Below, one piece after another: positions 1-10,047 of a DNA stretch of 64,000 nt. The position numbers and the translations under genes are program-made. Position 1 is the stretch's first letter. Each line of letters starts with the position of its first letter. The notes beneath the pieces are model-generated. The model saw nothing but the letters and a program-made list of their open reading frames with translations, did not search any database and was not told the DNA's origin. Source of the DNA: Ctena decussata (lineage: Eukaryota > Mollusca > Bivalvia > Lucinida > Lucinidae). The stretch lies in NCBI GenBank assembly GCA_963989385.1, contig OZ022514.1, forward strand, positions 27,941,222 to 28,005,221, read 5' to 3'.

Positions 1-542
1 CCGGGTGTATTATATATCGCTTGATCCCGGATTCGGATATTAATCAAAAGATGCACTCACGGATCGACTGTCAAACCATGAAAAAAGACATTGTACCATA
101 AGTTTTGCAAATTCTGATTACAGTCAGCTTTCGATATCTCGAAGTCAAATTTCAGCCCAAACTACTGATATCTCAAAGTAAATTTTCTTGTACCAGTAAC
201 TTTACTCTGACATATCCATGATATCGGTAGTTTAAGATAACAGGAGTTAAAATGTAAACAAAAATAGGAAATATATTCGTTGATATAAGAAGATATTTTG
301 AGATATCAATGTCTGAGATATCGGGAGTTGACTGTAATATTCCGATAGGGATTAATTTTTTTTCCAATACATTGTGGAAAAAAAATTCTAAGCTTTGAAA
401 ATATAGATATCGACCAGAAAGTTAGCAGATTCCTTCTTTAATTTCAATGTGTTCTACAGTTCAGAATACAAAAATTGAGAAACATGCTCAAGAAAACATC
501 GATTAAGGAAAGATCAAAGGGTAATTTACGGTGCGAAATCTT

Positions 543-545
<3 letters not shown>
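1..545. other. No gene recognised
   Basis: AT-rich sequence without a convincing open frame. A short segment near 505-535 matches the arm motif of the foldback element at 39765-40346, so part of this stretch may be an old fragment of that family. Nothing else is identified. Confidence 0.5.

Positions 546-595
<50 letters not shown>
546..595. repeat. (AC)25 microsatellite
   Basis: A pure dinucleotide AC run of about 25 units. Low-complexity translations over it should not be read as protein. Confidence 0.97.
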
Positions 596-598
<3 letters not shown>

Positions 599-759
599 AT
601 TGAATGTATCAAAATTGAATTTAGGTATGGTGGTATTGCATATACTCAAGAGAAATGCCATCAGTTATTTGTTCCAATTCTTTCTCAAACTGTCAGTTTT
701 AACAGAATGAAACATGTATAGTCCCAAATCACAGGGTATAATCGATTCCGCCAATTTTC

Positions 760-985
760 GCTTCCTGCAGAGACTGTCCGTCATATTTGGCTTCAGCCGA
801 GACTGTCCGCGAACTCTTGCTTCCTGCAGAGACTACTGTCCTCGAAAAATAGCTTCCTGTCGAGACTGTCCGCGTGACTCTGCTGCCAGCCGAGAGCCTC
901 GGCAGGAAGCAGAATCACGCGGACAATCTCTGCAGGAAGCCATTTATCATGTACAGAAGTCTCGGCAGGAAGCAAAAGATTCCCC
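760..985. repeat. Foldback repeat built on GCTTCCTGCAGAGACTGTCC units
   Basis: The left half contains about four variants of a unit reading GCTTCCTGCAGAGACTGTCC. The right half contains the same unit in reverse complement (GGACAATCTCTGCAGGAAGC and related). The block is therefore an imperfect palindrome made of short tandem units. It abuts the older dispersed repeat that starts near 985. The open frames crossing it on both strands follow from this symmetry. Confidence 0.7.
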
Positions 986-1450
986 AAGCGCCCTGTACAA
1001 TATCGAGTATGGGTGGATAGTAATGAGTACAGTATTCAATTCGCCATTGGCATGATTCTAAAACCATTTTGAGCCTTTTCTTACATGTTTTATAAAACTC
1101 TGTAAAATAAACAGAAGGCGTTATCAATCTACAGTTTGTTAGTTTTGACAGTAGGACGATAGGTAGTTTTTGCACGACACAAACTCGTGTTAAAGTAGCT
1201 GTTCGGAATAAAATTTATGGGACGGCCATGAAGTTTTCATTGTACAGGGCAATAAAGTAAAAGACCGAAGAGCAAATTATATTAAACTTACCTCTTTACA
1301 TTTTCGAAGCTGAATAACTATAAATGACGCAGCAGATTCTGGATAAAATCTCAAAACATAATGATTTCCGACTACTGGTTATAAGCGAATTTTGTACTCT
1401 CGATTCAACGCTATGAAAACCGGAAGAGGTGGTACAGTGCGGTCGGACTT
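985..1450 (+). repeat. Dispersed repeat R1, uninterrupted copy
   Basis: This segment recurs in direct orientation at about 40440-40919 plus 42584-42660, and in reverse orientation at about 37895-38105. Shared landmarks are a stretch on TGGCATGATTCTAAAACCAT, one on AAAGACCGAAGAGCAAATTA, and the join ATAAGCGAATTTTGTACTC. This copy is uninterrupted at that join, so it serves as the empty-site reference for the insertion at 40920-42583. No coding capacity is recognised. Confidence 0.85.
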
Positions 1451-1489
1451 TATCCCCTTGTAACCGTTATTTGAATACGACCGTGAACG

Positions 1490-1840
1490 TTACCAGTACC
1501 TGTTTGTCAGGTGTCAAAATTTTTTCTAAACTAGCTAGGAATTTAAATTATATATACAATGAATTTTAGCATATTTTCCAATTTGAATGCCTGCAGATTT
1601 AAATTGATGCGGCGTTGTAGTAAGTAGGCAAATAATTGAATCTATTTAAGCTAGAAGGATTGAAGATGTGCAAAACTTCATCATTTTAATCCAAACTTTT
1701 TTAAACAATACAATGTTTCGAATCACCATGAAAACAGTACCGAAATTTTAATAAATAGTCATGGTATTCTATATTTAAAAAAAAATGGTGGATACTTACC
1801 TACCTTGTGATATTGTTTTTCAGCTTAGACAAGAAAAAGC
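1490..1840 (+). repeat. Dispersed repeat R3, copy 1
   Basis: It shares the start ACCTGTTTGTCAGGTGTCAA and later landmarks (a GTTGTAGTA..TAGGCAAATA segment and a GTGGATA..TTAC..CCTTGT segment) with about 6588-6960. It is an old non-coding interspersed repeat, and the family was not identified. Confidence 0.6.
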
Positions 1841-2154
1841 TTTTCCAAAAGAAAAAAAACAAACAACGCACTAGATAGAACCCGCATGCCTATGTGGTGC
1901 AGTTTTACTAGAAATTCCCTGTTGTTTTTTTATTTTTATATATAACTAATTGAAATTAGTGATATCAAAAAATCAAATAAGTGTGTCTAAATATCTAGGG
2001 TCGGCTTGCCGGTCTGCCTGTAAACGTCAGTACTGCGTACATGTCATGTAGAAACACATGATACGCATCGAGATAGAAGAATTCTCATTTTTTCCGTTCA
2101 GTTCTAATACGGATTTAACCTAACGAATCCATAACGTGCACCACTAGACACCTA

Positions 2155-2251
2155 CCCAGCAGGCACATGGCGTTAAAATGACGTCGTAATGACGTCGATG
2201 CGACGTAATAGCGTCGTATCGACGTGAATTCGACGTCACGTGCCCGCTGGG
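2155..2251. mobile_element. ACGTC-rich palindromic MITE
   Basis: The 97-bp element runs from CCCAGCAGGCAC to GTGCCCGCTGGG, which are terminal inverted repeats. The interior consists of nearly periodic ACGTCG and CGACGT words, so the whole unit can fold into one hairpin. A second copy lies at 2878-2973. The same termini recur with an ACGTTGA-type interior near 58060-58166, and the left terminus is present at 63990-64000. It is non-autonomous, and the mobilising enzyme is unknown. Confidence 0.8.
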
Positions 2252-2514
2252 AAGAGAGTTTGATTCCCTTTGTGTGGTTTGGCCACACCTAAACAGGGGC
2301 GTAACTAGAGGTAATTTCATTATACGCACAACCATGTTTTATTCTCTACTTCTTGAGGGAAAGCTAGTATTTCAGCCACTTTGGCAATTGGTATTGAAAT
2401 CTGGTCTAATTTATAAATTTTCAGCAAGCAAATATGCAGGTGCGTTTTGAAATTTTGTCAATTTTGACAAAATTTCAATACGCACCTGCGTATTTGCCGT
2501 ATAGGTAGCTACGC

Positions 2515-2875
2515 CCTTGCCTAAAGGTTTCCTCACGTGGGTTTCCTATCTTAGCAAAGACGATTCTGCAGGACACAGTGAATTGATTGATTGATTGTTT
2601 TGGATTTAACGGCCCTTTGAGACAGTAATTCAGTCTATATCGGGCCGTCTCCCAGAGAGGGAGGAAGAAGAGAAATGATAGACGAGAGAAAAAATGTCCA
2701 AACAACCCCCACCCGCACCTACTGCAAGCACAGTAGGCCCTTGCCCTACATTGTTCCAAATCAGTAGGACGTCCCGGCACTGGAAGTTACACACAGCACC
2801 ATCGCACCACCCGACCACCCCCAGGACACAGTGAAAGGAAAAAGACGAGGTACACAGAAATGAAGGTGGGAAACA
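2515..2875 (+). pseudogene. LINE 3' fragment, split by a SINE
   Basis: The flanks TTAGCAAAGACGATTCTGCA and AGGACACAGTGAAAGGAAAA are contiguous in the related LINE copy near 30870-30910. There they encode the region after the reverse transcriptase thumb. Here a SINE separates them and duplicates 14 bp. Only the last ~100 bp of LINE-derived sequence is recognisable and no frame is open. It is a dead fragment. Confidence 0.7.
2583..2821 (-). mobile_element. SINE family S2, complete copy with TSD
   Basis: Read on the minus strand, the element ends in GGGCCGTTAAA followed by an (AATC)n-like tail. The other copies are at 25246-25447 (+) and 8715-8905 (-). A 14-bp target-site duplication, CAGGACACAGTGAA, lies at 2569-2582 and 2822-2835, inside a LINE fragment. 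The body includes GACGGCCCGATATAGACTGA followed by a CTGTCTCAAAGGGCCGTTAA tail. I could not find clear A and B boxes in the head, so its RNA ancestry is unresolved. Confidence 0.85.
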
Positions 2876-2877
2876 AT

Positions 2878-2973
2878 ATGACGTCGAAATGACGTCGTAC
2901 TGACGCCGATGCGACGTCATTACGTCGCATCGACGTCAGTACGACGTCGTTTCAACGTCATGTGCCTGCTGGG
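2878..2973. mobile_element. ACGTC palindromic MITE, left end lost
   Basis: It has the same periodic ACGTCG/CGACGT interior as 2155-2251. The right terminus ATGTGCCTGCTGGG is intact, but the left CCCAGCAGGCAC is missing. Termination directly after the LINE fragment suggests a truncation or rearrangement at the junction. Confidence 0.75.
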
Positions 2974-3225
2974 TAAGGAGTGAACATGGATGGACTTCGT
3001 TAGCTCAACTTGGGCAGCTTCAAGGAAAGGGATTGTTGTAGATCTAGTAGCGATCTCGCAAGGTAGGAGCTTAACATGGTATATTGTAGCGAAGTGAGGA
3101 AATAAGCCAAATATGACAGTGCAAACAGAGCTGTAATATTTTTTTTATCATTATTTTATATTTTTTATTAGTGCAGATATATTTAAGAAAATACGCTGTT
3201 TAAGCATTTCTAATTATATACTTAA

Positions 3226-3625
3226 TTTTGGCGGTACCGGCGGTTTATATTATTCAAGGGAGATAACAAATGTAAAACTTGTTTTGAAAAAAAGACTCGA
3301 TTTCGAGACCAAATAAATATTGATCTTAACAAAACACGAACTATTCAATTGAATTTGAATATTTTGAGTAAGGAATAATCTAAATTATGCATTGTCGGTT
3401 TAAGAAGGGATTGAAATTCATCCCCTGTTTATAAAAAACAGAAACAGGAGATACACTTCAATTACCCCTCATTTAAGAATTGCGTTGCAAGTATGTGATG
3501 CAATTTATTACTGACCGTTCCCAACAATGCTGTTTACCGACACATTGTTGTGGCGCGCTTTTAAATTTCTGAGAGCTGATGAGTAAGTTGTGTACACAGT
3601 TGCACCATCATCAGCACAAAACAAC
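3226..3625 (+). repeat. Interspersed repeat R2, copy 1
   Basis: One of six copies in the window (others near 9225, 37105 and 54640 on the plus strand; 24100 and 57600 on the minus strand). Conserved landmarks are a TATTATTCAAGGG segment near the start, a CAACAATG..CACATTGTTG inverted pair, and an end on TGTACACAGT..CACCATCATC. It is non-coding and probably MITE-like. The termini are not securely defined. Confidence 0.75.
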
Positions 3626-4218
3626 CCAAACAAGTACAAAACTCCCTGAAGATGTTCTGCATTAACTCCATAAAACGCCCGAAGGGCGTTGCATTTTGTG
3701 GCCAGGAGAAGGGAGGGTTATTTAGAACCTAAATTGTTGTAAATCAGCAGCTGCCAAAAAGGCACATGATGAGCATTGGTGTGTGTGGGGGGGGGGGGGT
3801 ATACTTTCAGAGGAAGCGGCTTTACTATTTTGTCTCAAATTTGCTCATCTAGGAGCAAATTCTTTCCCTTAAGAGTTGACTCTATTTCAAAGAGCTAGCT
3901 TATCCAGAGAACCAAACAGAAGTTCATGCAAGTTAATAAAACATTATTTCCGGAAAATAGGCAGGGGACATTTATTGGAGCAGGGGCGTTTATTAGGATA
4001 AATACGGTAACTACGCACACTTCTGCTGGGGCTGCAGAACATAGTCGTATTCGAACAAAAAACATGACACATTTTTACGGATTTTACTTCACTGGCTGAC
4101 GAGGCTTACTTGTCCTATGGCGGCGTAGCCAGATCTTATCGTTGAAGCAAACATTTTCAACTTTGAGCTATATAGCTAAGTGTGAGAATAAAGTTCCGTG
4201 TTTTCTTCCACTATGTTA
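3626..4218. other. No gene seen; G13 run
   Basis: Contains a run of 13 G at 3787-3799 and an AGGAGCAAATTCTTTCCCTT segment at 3851-3870 that is shared with the foldback near 4797. No open frame or RNA gene was recognised. Confidence 0.5.
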
Positions 4219-4714
4219 AAGCTTCGTTCACACGAGCAAAGTTTCTTTGTAACAGAACGTTAGCAAAGGAAGTTTACCAAACATTTTGCGTTCACACGAG
4301 CACATTTTTTGTGACAGAAAAATACAACAAAGAATCTTTGTCACATAAACTTAAGCAATATAATATTTTCTGCTGTTTTCACTCGAAAACAAATTTCTCG
4401 ACAAAGCTACCTGGGCAAATACACTACTCGTGTGAACGGCCAAAAATGCCACATTTTCCTTATTGAAATTCTTTGTTCACAATCAATCGGATTTGATTAT
4501 GAGCAAAGTTCTTGTGCTCATTTCCACCACTAGTTTCTTTGTTATATATTCTATGGCAAATTTTTGTTACTTCATGCAAATGTTGATTGTCAAATAAACT
4601 TTACCATATAAATTTGGCTAATGAAAATGTGGCATAAATTTTCATTCACACGAGCATATTTTTGTATACCAAACCTACTGTGTCACTGTTCACTTTGCCC
4701 GTGTGAACGAGGGT
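4219..4714. mobile_element. Foldback/TIR element with TTCACACGAGCA repeats
   Basis: The left end reads AAAGCTTCGTTCACACGAGC. The reverse complement of the right end reads AACCCTCGTTCACACGGGC and continues the match through GCAAAGT. The word TTCACACGAGCA and its complement recur several times inside. The total is about 0.5 kb. It has no transposase and looks like a non-autonomous DNA element. The short open frame through it has no recognisable domain. Confidence 0.75.
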
Positions 4715-4796
4715 TTACAAAGGGGAGCAATTATCATGATTTCCTCTTTGCTTCTCTTGAAAAGAAACCTTTTCATATAGGATCTATTCTTAAAGG

Positions 4797-5051
4797 AAAG
4801 AATTTGCTCCTAAAGGAGCAAATTCTTTCATTTGAGAGGAGCAACTTTGTATTTTTGCCTCCCTCCTCAATGTGGGTCTATCTATCTAACTATCTATCTA
4901 TCGATACTGCCACACGCCCTCGCGGACATTCTAGGCGCAATCTGCATAGAATGTCCGCGAGGGCGTGTGGTAGTACTTATCGATAGATAGATAGATAGAT
5001 AGATAGATAGACCCACATTGAGGAGGGAGGCAAAAATACAAAGTTGCTTCC
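4797..5051. repeat. Long palindrome with GATA/CTAT microsatellite arms
   Basis: Arms at 4839-4933 and 4947-5050 are almost perfectly complementary around a 13-nt spacer. Each arm includes a tetranucleotide CTAT/GATA run and a GC-rich inner segment CCACACGCCCTCGCGGAC. Just outside, at 4797-4828, a second perfect hairpin is built on AAAGAATTTGCTCC and its complement. The whole could extrude as a cruciform. No coding potential is assigned. Confidence 0.88.
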
Positions 5052-5950
5052 CTTTATTGTGTACTCATTTACCTTAAGAACAGATGGAAATATGTTGAGG
5101 TTTCTGCCCTCTAGATAAGCCTCCGTATACCCTTACATTTTGGAAAATAATACATGAATCTTCTTGACTTTAGGTTCAGACGTCATGCGTAGCACGTGCA
5201 ATTAATTCTACTGCTTTTGCGTGTACATGAGGACATGGCTTACCTCACTCAAAAAGAAGCATCCTGGGCTATGAGTCAATTCAAGTTCTGTCATGAACTT
5301 CCTTAAGGATCGGGAAATAGTGTAAATGTATATTAGTAAGTACATGTAACATTTTAACACCATTGGATAGGCAATACATCAGAAAAAGTTATGTGACTTC
5401 TTTAAATCTGTTACCGAAGGTAGCAACATATATTGAAGTGAGTAATGTTTAACCTATTAAAGATTGTCTCCCTCGTTTATTTCATGTTTTCAGAAACAAA
5501 TATTTTAACAATATTTTGTTAGACAACATGTAGTAGTCTCATAATTAACCATACAAGTTTTGAGAAAATGCATTTTTTTTTTTTTCGAAAAATAATCTTC
5601 AAATTAAAATGAAATTACCTATTTCTTGTCAGAATATCGATTTTGACAACGTGTGTCATGTGATCATGTACAGGTATTTTATTATTTGTGCACGTGATTG
5701 TGACGTATGAATAAATATTTTTTGTCCTATACTGCAATTTCGAGCGCGGTCCGCGATCGTTTAAAAAATTATCATATTTTTATCAAACGTTATTATCTAT
5801 ATCTAAATTCTATTTCAAATGTATAGTTAGACCATGTCGGAGGTATTGCGTTAAATATGTCATCAAATCACTTTTTGTTATTATTATAAAGAGTGTAAAT
5901 CTTTAATGCCAAGCGGCTCATAAATAGAACACATAGGCAAACAGTGCAGA
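5052..5950. other. No gene recognised
   Basis: About 0.9 kb of AT-rich sequence with a T run near 5570-5585. I see no open frame of note, no RNA gene and no clear repeat shared within the window. Confidence 0.5.
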
Positions 5951-5954
5951 CCCA

Positions 5955-6585
5955 GTTCAGACGCCACTAAACGCGTCCTTTTTTCAGCTGCCCTAGCTGA
6001 GCTAGTGACGTCCATCCATGTCCACTCCTGAATATTGTCTTCTAACATGTCTGACCTCTTTTTCTATCTACCTCTTCTTCTTTTACCTTTCACTGTGCCC
6101 AGCAGAACTGTCCTAGCTAAGCCAGAGATGATCTTGAGATTAAGCCAAACCACACGAGGCCCCGAGGTTATAAAACTTTTTCCATGCTCAGCTGAGCATG
6201 AAATTTTACCTGCCAATAAACAGCAATTTACTGACAAGTACAGTTGTTTTCTTGCTCAGTTGAGCAGAGTATGAAATTTTCTCTGCTTATGAATATGAAA
6301 ATGCCAACATTAGTTGGCATTTTCATATTTATCAGCAGAGAAAATGTCATGCTTAGCTGAGTTGAGCATGAAAAAAGTTTTATAAACTCGGGGCCAGTTT
6401 TCTTTTTCAATGACTGCTTGGATTTTTCTGCGAGCATCCTCGTTAGTGACACCGTCCTTGTACGAGATGTTCAATACCCTTCGGTAGCATTTCATCTCAA
6501 AGGCCTGCATTCTTTTCGCTAAAGCCTGGTTTAGACGATATGCTGTTTGAACATGTGGCAAAAATAATATAGCTAAAATTCTCAC
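5955..6585 (-). pseudogene. Non-LTR retrotransposon RT C-terminal end, split by a MITE
   Basis: The upstream piece (about 6410-6585) translates to a peptide with RMQAFEMKCYRRVLN and VTNEDARRKIQ. This is the region after the RT thumb in a LINE family whose better copy is at 29745-30990. The downstream piece (about 5955-6150) continues with GLA..LLGTVKGKRRRGRQKK and an EWTW motif, again LINE C-terminal tail. A 238-bp MITE at 6158-6395 separates them. The catalytic core is absent, so this is a 5'-truncated dead copy. The family is an endonuclease-RT type LINE by recall, and the clade was not determined. Confidence 0.8.
6158..6395. mobile_element. 238-bp MITE with GGCCCCGAG termini
   Basis: The termini are GGCCCCGAGGTTATAAAAC on the left and, reverse-complemented, GGCCCCGAGTTTATAAAAC on the right. 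Both continue into a CATGCTCA-rich inverted repeat of about 45 bp. The centre also contains a perfect hairpin on ATGCCAAC/GTTGGCAT. It interrupts a LINE reading frame. A 145-bp relative at 63510-63654 shares only the termini. Confidence 0.85.
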
Positions 6586-6587
6586 GG

Positions 6588-6960
6588 TGCTACCTGTTTG
6601 TCAGGTGTCAAAATTTGCAGAAAATTTACTGTACTTTCATTATCGATTTCTCACTTTAAGCAACGAAATTGGTACATGCAGATAAATTCCCACTGATATA
6701 TATCTAGAGATGGTGTTGTAGTATTTAGGCAAATATTTGTTTGTTTTTCTTTTCTTGTACAAAAAAAAACAATACAAGTAAAAGTACGAAGCCGTATCAC
6801 CAATACAAATATATAGTACAAAATATAATTCTTTGAAATATTATGGAAGATGAGCTATAATTATACGCACCGGCCATGTTTCTGTATTTTAAAACACGTG
6901 GATATTTACTTCCCTTGTAAGGAACAAGCAGACGCTTTAAAAAAAAAAACGCTTAACCGT
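6588..6960 (+). repeat. Dispersed repeat R3, copy 2
   Basis: Begins CTACCTGTTTGTCAGGTGTC and shares scattered blocks with 1490-1840. It is diverged and non-coding. Confidence 0.55.
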
Positions 6961-7247
6961 TTTGGTTTAAACATATTTTATTCATTTTAGAAATTGTAAC
7001 ATACTTACAAGTATAGATACAATACAGGCTTGGGATTAGAACGAAAGCTGGACGCTTATAGAGTTCTTCTCCCTAATATAATACATCTGTATACAGTATG
7101 GCGGATATTTGTGTAAAGTACAAAATATTAAACCAAATTAACTAATAGGAAGCATTACCATAATATGAAAAAGAAACAGAAAGGTATAAAGCATCTCACA
7201 ATACAGTGCAAAAACTAAAGAAAAATGAACGATGAGCAACCAAAAGA

Positions 7248-7249
<2 letters not shown>

Positions 7250-7290
<41 letters not shown>

Positions 7291-7304
7291 AGAGAGAGAG
7301 AGAG
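7250..7304. repeat. (GA)n microsatellite
   Basis: A GA dinucleotide run with two interruptions. It creates an artificial Arg/Glu-rich frame that should be ignored. Confidence 0.95.
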
Positions 7305-7509
7305 ATGCTCAAAATATATGAAACAGTGGCTTGAGAGAGGGGAAAGGGGCGCAGCATTTCAGGCTCATTCAGGTATGTCCGCTAATATAGGTTTATGTAA
7401 GTTGACATGTGCATCAGAAGTTATGACTTTGTGCTCAAAAACGTTTGGAATCCACTACGAATCTATAGACTTTCTCAAATATTGTCCTATTGATTTCTTG
7501 TGACAAGGA

Positions 7510-8165
7510 CAGATCACCGTACAAAAATAGGTTTAAGGGTAGGATATTGATAAGGAGAGACTGCATTTATTAGTTCATTGCGCTGGGCCTGATAAAATGT
7601 ACAATGAAAGAAAAAATGTTGAGCGTTTTCTTTATTACCGCATCGACAAAGAGGAGAGTCTACTATATTTTTAACAAAGAGATCGAAGTTAAGAGAACTA
7701 CAGTTTGTTCGAAGACGCGTTAGTAGTATTTGACTTTTCCTACAACCGGAGGAGCGGCTGTAGTGTAGTGGATAACACTCCAGACTACCAATCCAGGGGT
7801 CGCAGGATCGATCCCCCGCTTCTCCGGTCTTTCGGATGAGACTTTAAACCGAGGTCCCGTCTCCATATGACCTCGTTGTTGGTGGGACGTTAAACCCGAG
7901 TTCACTCACTCACTCACCCTACAACCGGAGTAAAAGTGCTGGGGAACTTTTGGATTATCCTTCTGTAGAAAGCGTTTAAAGGAGGTCACCGATTCACACT
8001 GCTTTGCTTCAACAGGCAGATTGTTCCATGCCCTGACACTAGATGGTAAAAAAGACATATAAAATTGGTTTGTTCTCGCATCAATAGTTTGTAAATCATT
8101 AGAGTTTCTAAGATTATAGCGTGATATGTTACTGACAGTCTGTGATATTAAAGGCCCCATTGCTC
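7510..8165 (-). pseudogene. LINE ORF2 C-terminal fragment, split by a SINE
   Basis: The minus-strand translation upstream of the SINE (7931-8160) reads an RYNLRN..D..TIDARTNQFY..SFLPSSVRAWNNLP peptide. That is a typical post-RT segment of non-LTR retrotransposons. Downstream of the SINE (about 7510-7735) the same protein continues with LRTNCSSLNFDLF, NIVDSPLC and a C-x-C-x7-H-x4-C zinc-knuckle-like cluster. The RT catalytic core is absent, so this is a 5'-truncated relic. A related relic is at 56440-56830. Confidence 0.82.
7752..7917 (+). mobile_element. tRNA-derived V-SINE-like element
   Basis: This 166-bp SINE has an A box (TAGTGTAGTGG) and a B box (GATCGATCC). Its conserved body reads GGATGAGACTTTAAACCGAG then GTCCCGT, and it ends with GGGACGTTAAACCC plus a (TCAC)n tail. 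A perfect 13-bp target-site duplication, CCTACAACCGGAG, lies at 7739-7751 and 7918-7930. The body matches, by recall, the conserved domain of the V-SINE superfamily, which includes the molluscan RUDI family. It is inserted into a LINE relic on the opposite strand. The clean duplication suggests a fairly recent insertion. Confidence 0.92.
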
Positions 8166-8714
8166 TATCAGCATGAAAAATTTTATCATGAGGTATCGCT
8201 GCAAGCTTCTCCCTATAGTTTCTTTATTCTTTATGACCGTGCTTAGCAAGCTTTAAAAAAATAAAACATCCTTGAGTTTCATATGAAAAGGGTTTGAAAA
8301 CCTATTTGGGTCATTTTAGTTGGCAACTAAAATGACCTACTTTCGATTTCATAAAATGGTAAAAATACAATGTACAGGCGAGGAGTCCCAATCACTATCC
8401 CGCTTGTGTTTACATAGCATTGCTTGGCGGGAAACCAGAACAGGAAATTGTATTTTGTTGAGAGATTTGTTATTTTTCAAAAACTTGTTTTCTCTACTTT
8501 TTGCCAGTAATATGACTCAGTATTTGCACCCAAACCAACATTTTATTACAAAACGTGAAGGTTGATCCGCTTTTTACAATGATTCGAGTTTAGGCGTTTT
8601 TACCGTTGATAGGACTATGGAGACTTTAAAGAGGATAAGTATAAAGGAGTAATGTTATACATCATTTTATAAAACAAGGTCAGTTTGTGATTGTTACGCC
8701 TGCATTCTAGTGTA
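8166..8714. other. No gene recognised
   Basis: AT-rich sequence with a TTTTAGTTG..CAACTAAAA hairpin near 8315-8332. No convincing gene or repeat. Confidence 0.5.
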
Positions 8715-8905
8715 ATCTTAACCGTTTTAATGGTTCTTTGTAGTATTTCAGTCTATTTCGATCCATCTCCCAGAGAGAGGGAGAAAGAAAAGAGATATGA
8801 CAGAGGAGAGAAAAGTGTCCAAACAACTCCCATCCGCACCTACTGCAAGCACAACAGGACCTTGTCCTACTATTATCCAAATTAGTAGGGCGCCTTCCCA
8901 GCACA
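8715..8905 (-). mobile_element. SINE family S2, decayed copy
   Basis: Shares the CTCCCAGAGAGAGGGAGAAA, GTGTCCAAACAACTCCCA and GCACCTACTGCAAGCACAAC landmarks with 2583-2821. The 3' tail and target duplication are not recognisable. It is an older copy. Confidence 0.8.
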
Positions 8906-8939
8906 GACCCAAAGGCCTAAACAAACATGCACATAACGT

Positions 8940-9082
8940 TGATGCATTATGACCCCCCTGATCCATGGCTTTTTGATTTCCGACGACCCCAGTGCATCAC
9001 CAAAAAACATCCGACCCCCCCCCCCCCCCCCCACCCCATTGTACCCCCTCCCACCCACCCCGCCTGATAATAAATGACTCGT
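8940..9082. repeat. C-rich dispersed repeat R5 fragment
   Basis: Contains a run of about 16 C and phrases shared with 18826-19515: a GATTTCCGACGACCCCAGTG-type segment and an AATAAATGAC end. It is low-complexity repeat DNA, and the exact C-run length could be unreliable in an assembly. Confidence 0.7.
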
Positions 9083-9224
9083 CACCTAGTCAGGTTTGAC
9101 TGTACATAAATGACGAAGCAATACAAACTTGGATTCAGAAGAAAGTCGTGAGACTTGTAATCTGTATTCCATATTAGCAAATAATTGGTGATTTGATACA
9201 CAATAAGTAAGTGCATGCCGCCGT

Positions 9225-9670
9225 CTATATCTTACCAAATTCGATATACAATGACATTTATATAGGCAGAACCAACGTTTCATATTATTCAAGGGGATTA
9301 ATTAATGTAAACAGTAAAAATTCGTTTCAGCTATCAAACGAATGTAGATCCGTAACAAACTGCAAAGTACTCATTTACATTTACATATTTTGAGTATGAT
9401 TAATTTAAATTCTATGTACATTTTTTTTCCTTTACATAAAATCGCAAAACAAGAGATGCATTTCAATTGTACCTTATTTTTTATTTGAGTACTTGCGTCG
9501 ACAGGTCAACCTTACAGTCTAAGAAGAACTCCTAACCTTTTTCCGGAAGACGAAAACGAAGACCCATTTTTAACGTTTCTTGCTAAACAATGTCCGAATA
9601 CATTGTTTCATCTGATTAAGAATTTCTGAATGTTGTACACTATATTACACCATCATCGGCTTACTTCCCC
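9225..9670 (+). repeat. Interspersed repeat R2, copy 2
   Basis: Shares GTTTCATATTATTCAAGGGG near its start and ACACCATCATCGGCTTA at its end with the other R2 copies. Divergent in the middle. Confidence 0.75.
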
Positions 9671-9904
9671 TTTTCTTTAGGATGTTAATTCTGTGTTTTT
9701 GTCTCCATACATACATGTATGTCATGTTAATAAAAGGCTGTTAAGATTTTTCAGGGAACATGTCATGAATAAGGTTCTGTTGTGACTCGGCTCAAACAAG
9801 CGGAAGGATTTCTGACATTGCATCTCAGTGGACCTCTGGGAAGAAACATATGCTATAAGGGGGATAACTTCCACTCAAAGGTAAACATTCTGAGCATAGT
9901 GACC

Positions 9905-10043
9905 TGGGCACCGTTTCACTAAATTTCGTAAGTCTAAGATTTTCTTAAATATTATCGTACGAAAATCTTAGCCAAAAATTGCGTTTCACTAACGTCAAGA
10001 TCGTAAGAAAATCCTTAAGATTTTCTTAAGTTTTGTCGTAACT
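9905..10043. repeat. CGTAAGA-type palindromic repeat, interrupted
   Basis: Repeated AAGATTTTCTTAA and TCGTAAG words in both orientations, with a continuation at about 10587-10640 beyond the TTAA element. It looks like an older foldback repeat into which the 10048-10586 element inserted. Confidence 0.6.
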
Positions 10044-10047
10044 TTAA

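Noticed and set aside
4182..4466. Possible small secreted protein
   Set aside because: The frame lies inside a foldback element with repeated TTCACACGAGCA words and has no domain.
9016..9032. Long C run as a biological G-quadruplex site
   Set aside because: It may form one, but homopolymer length is unreliable in assemblies and the run belongs to a C-rich dispersed repeat.
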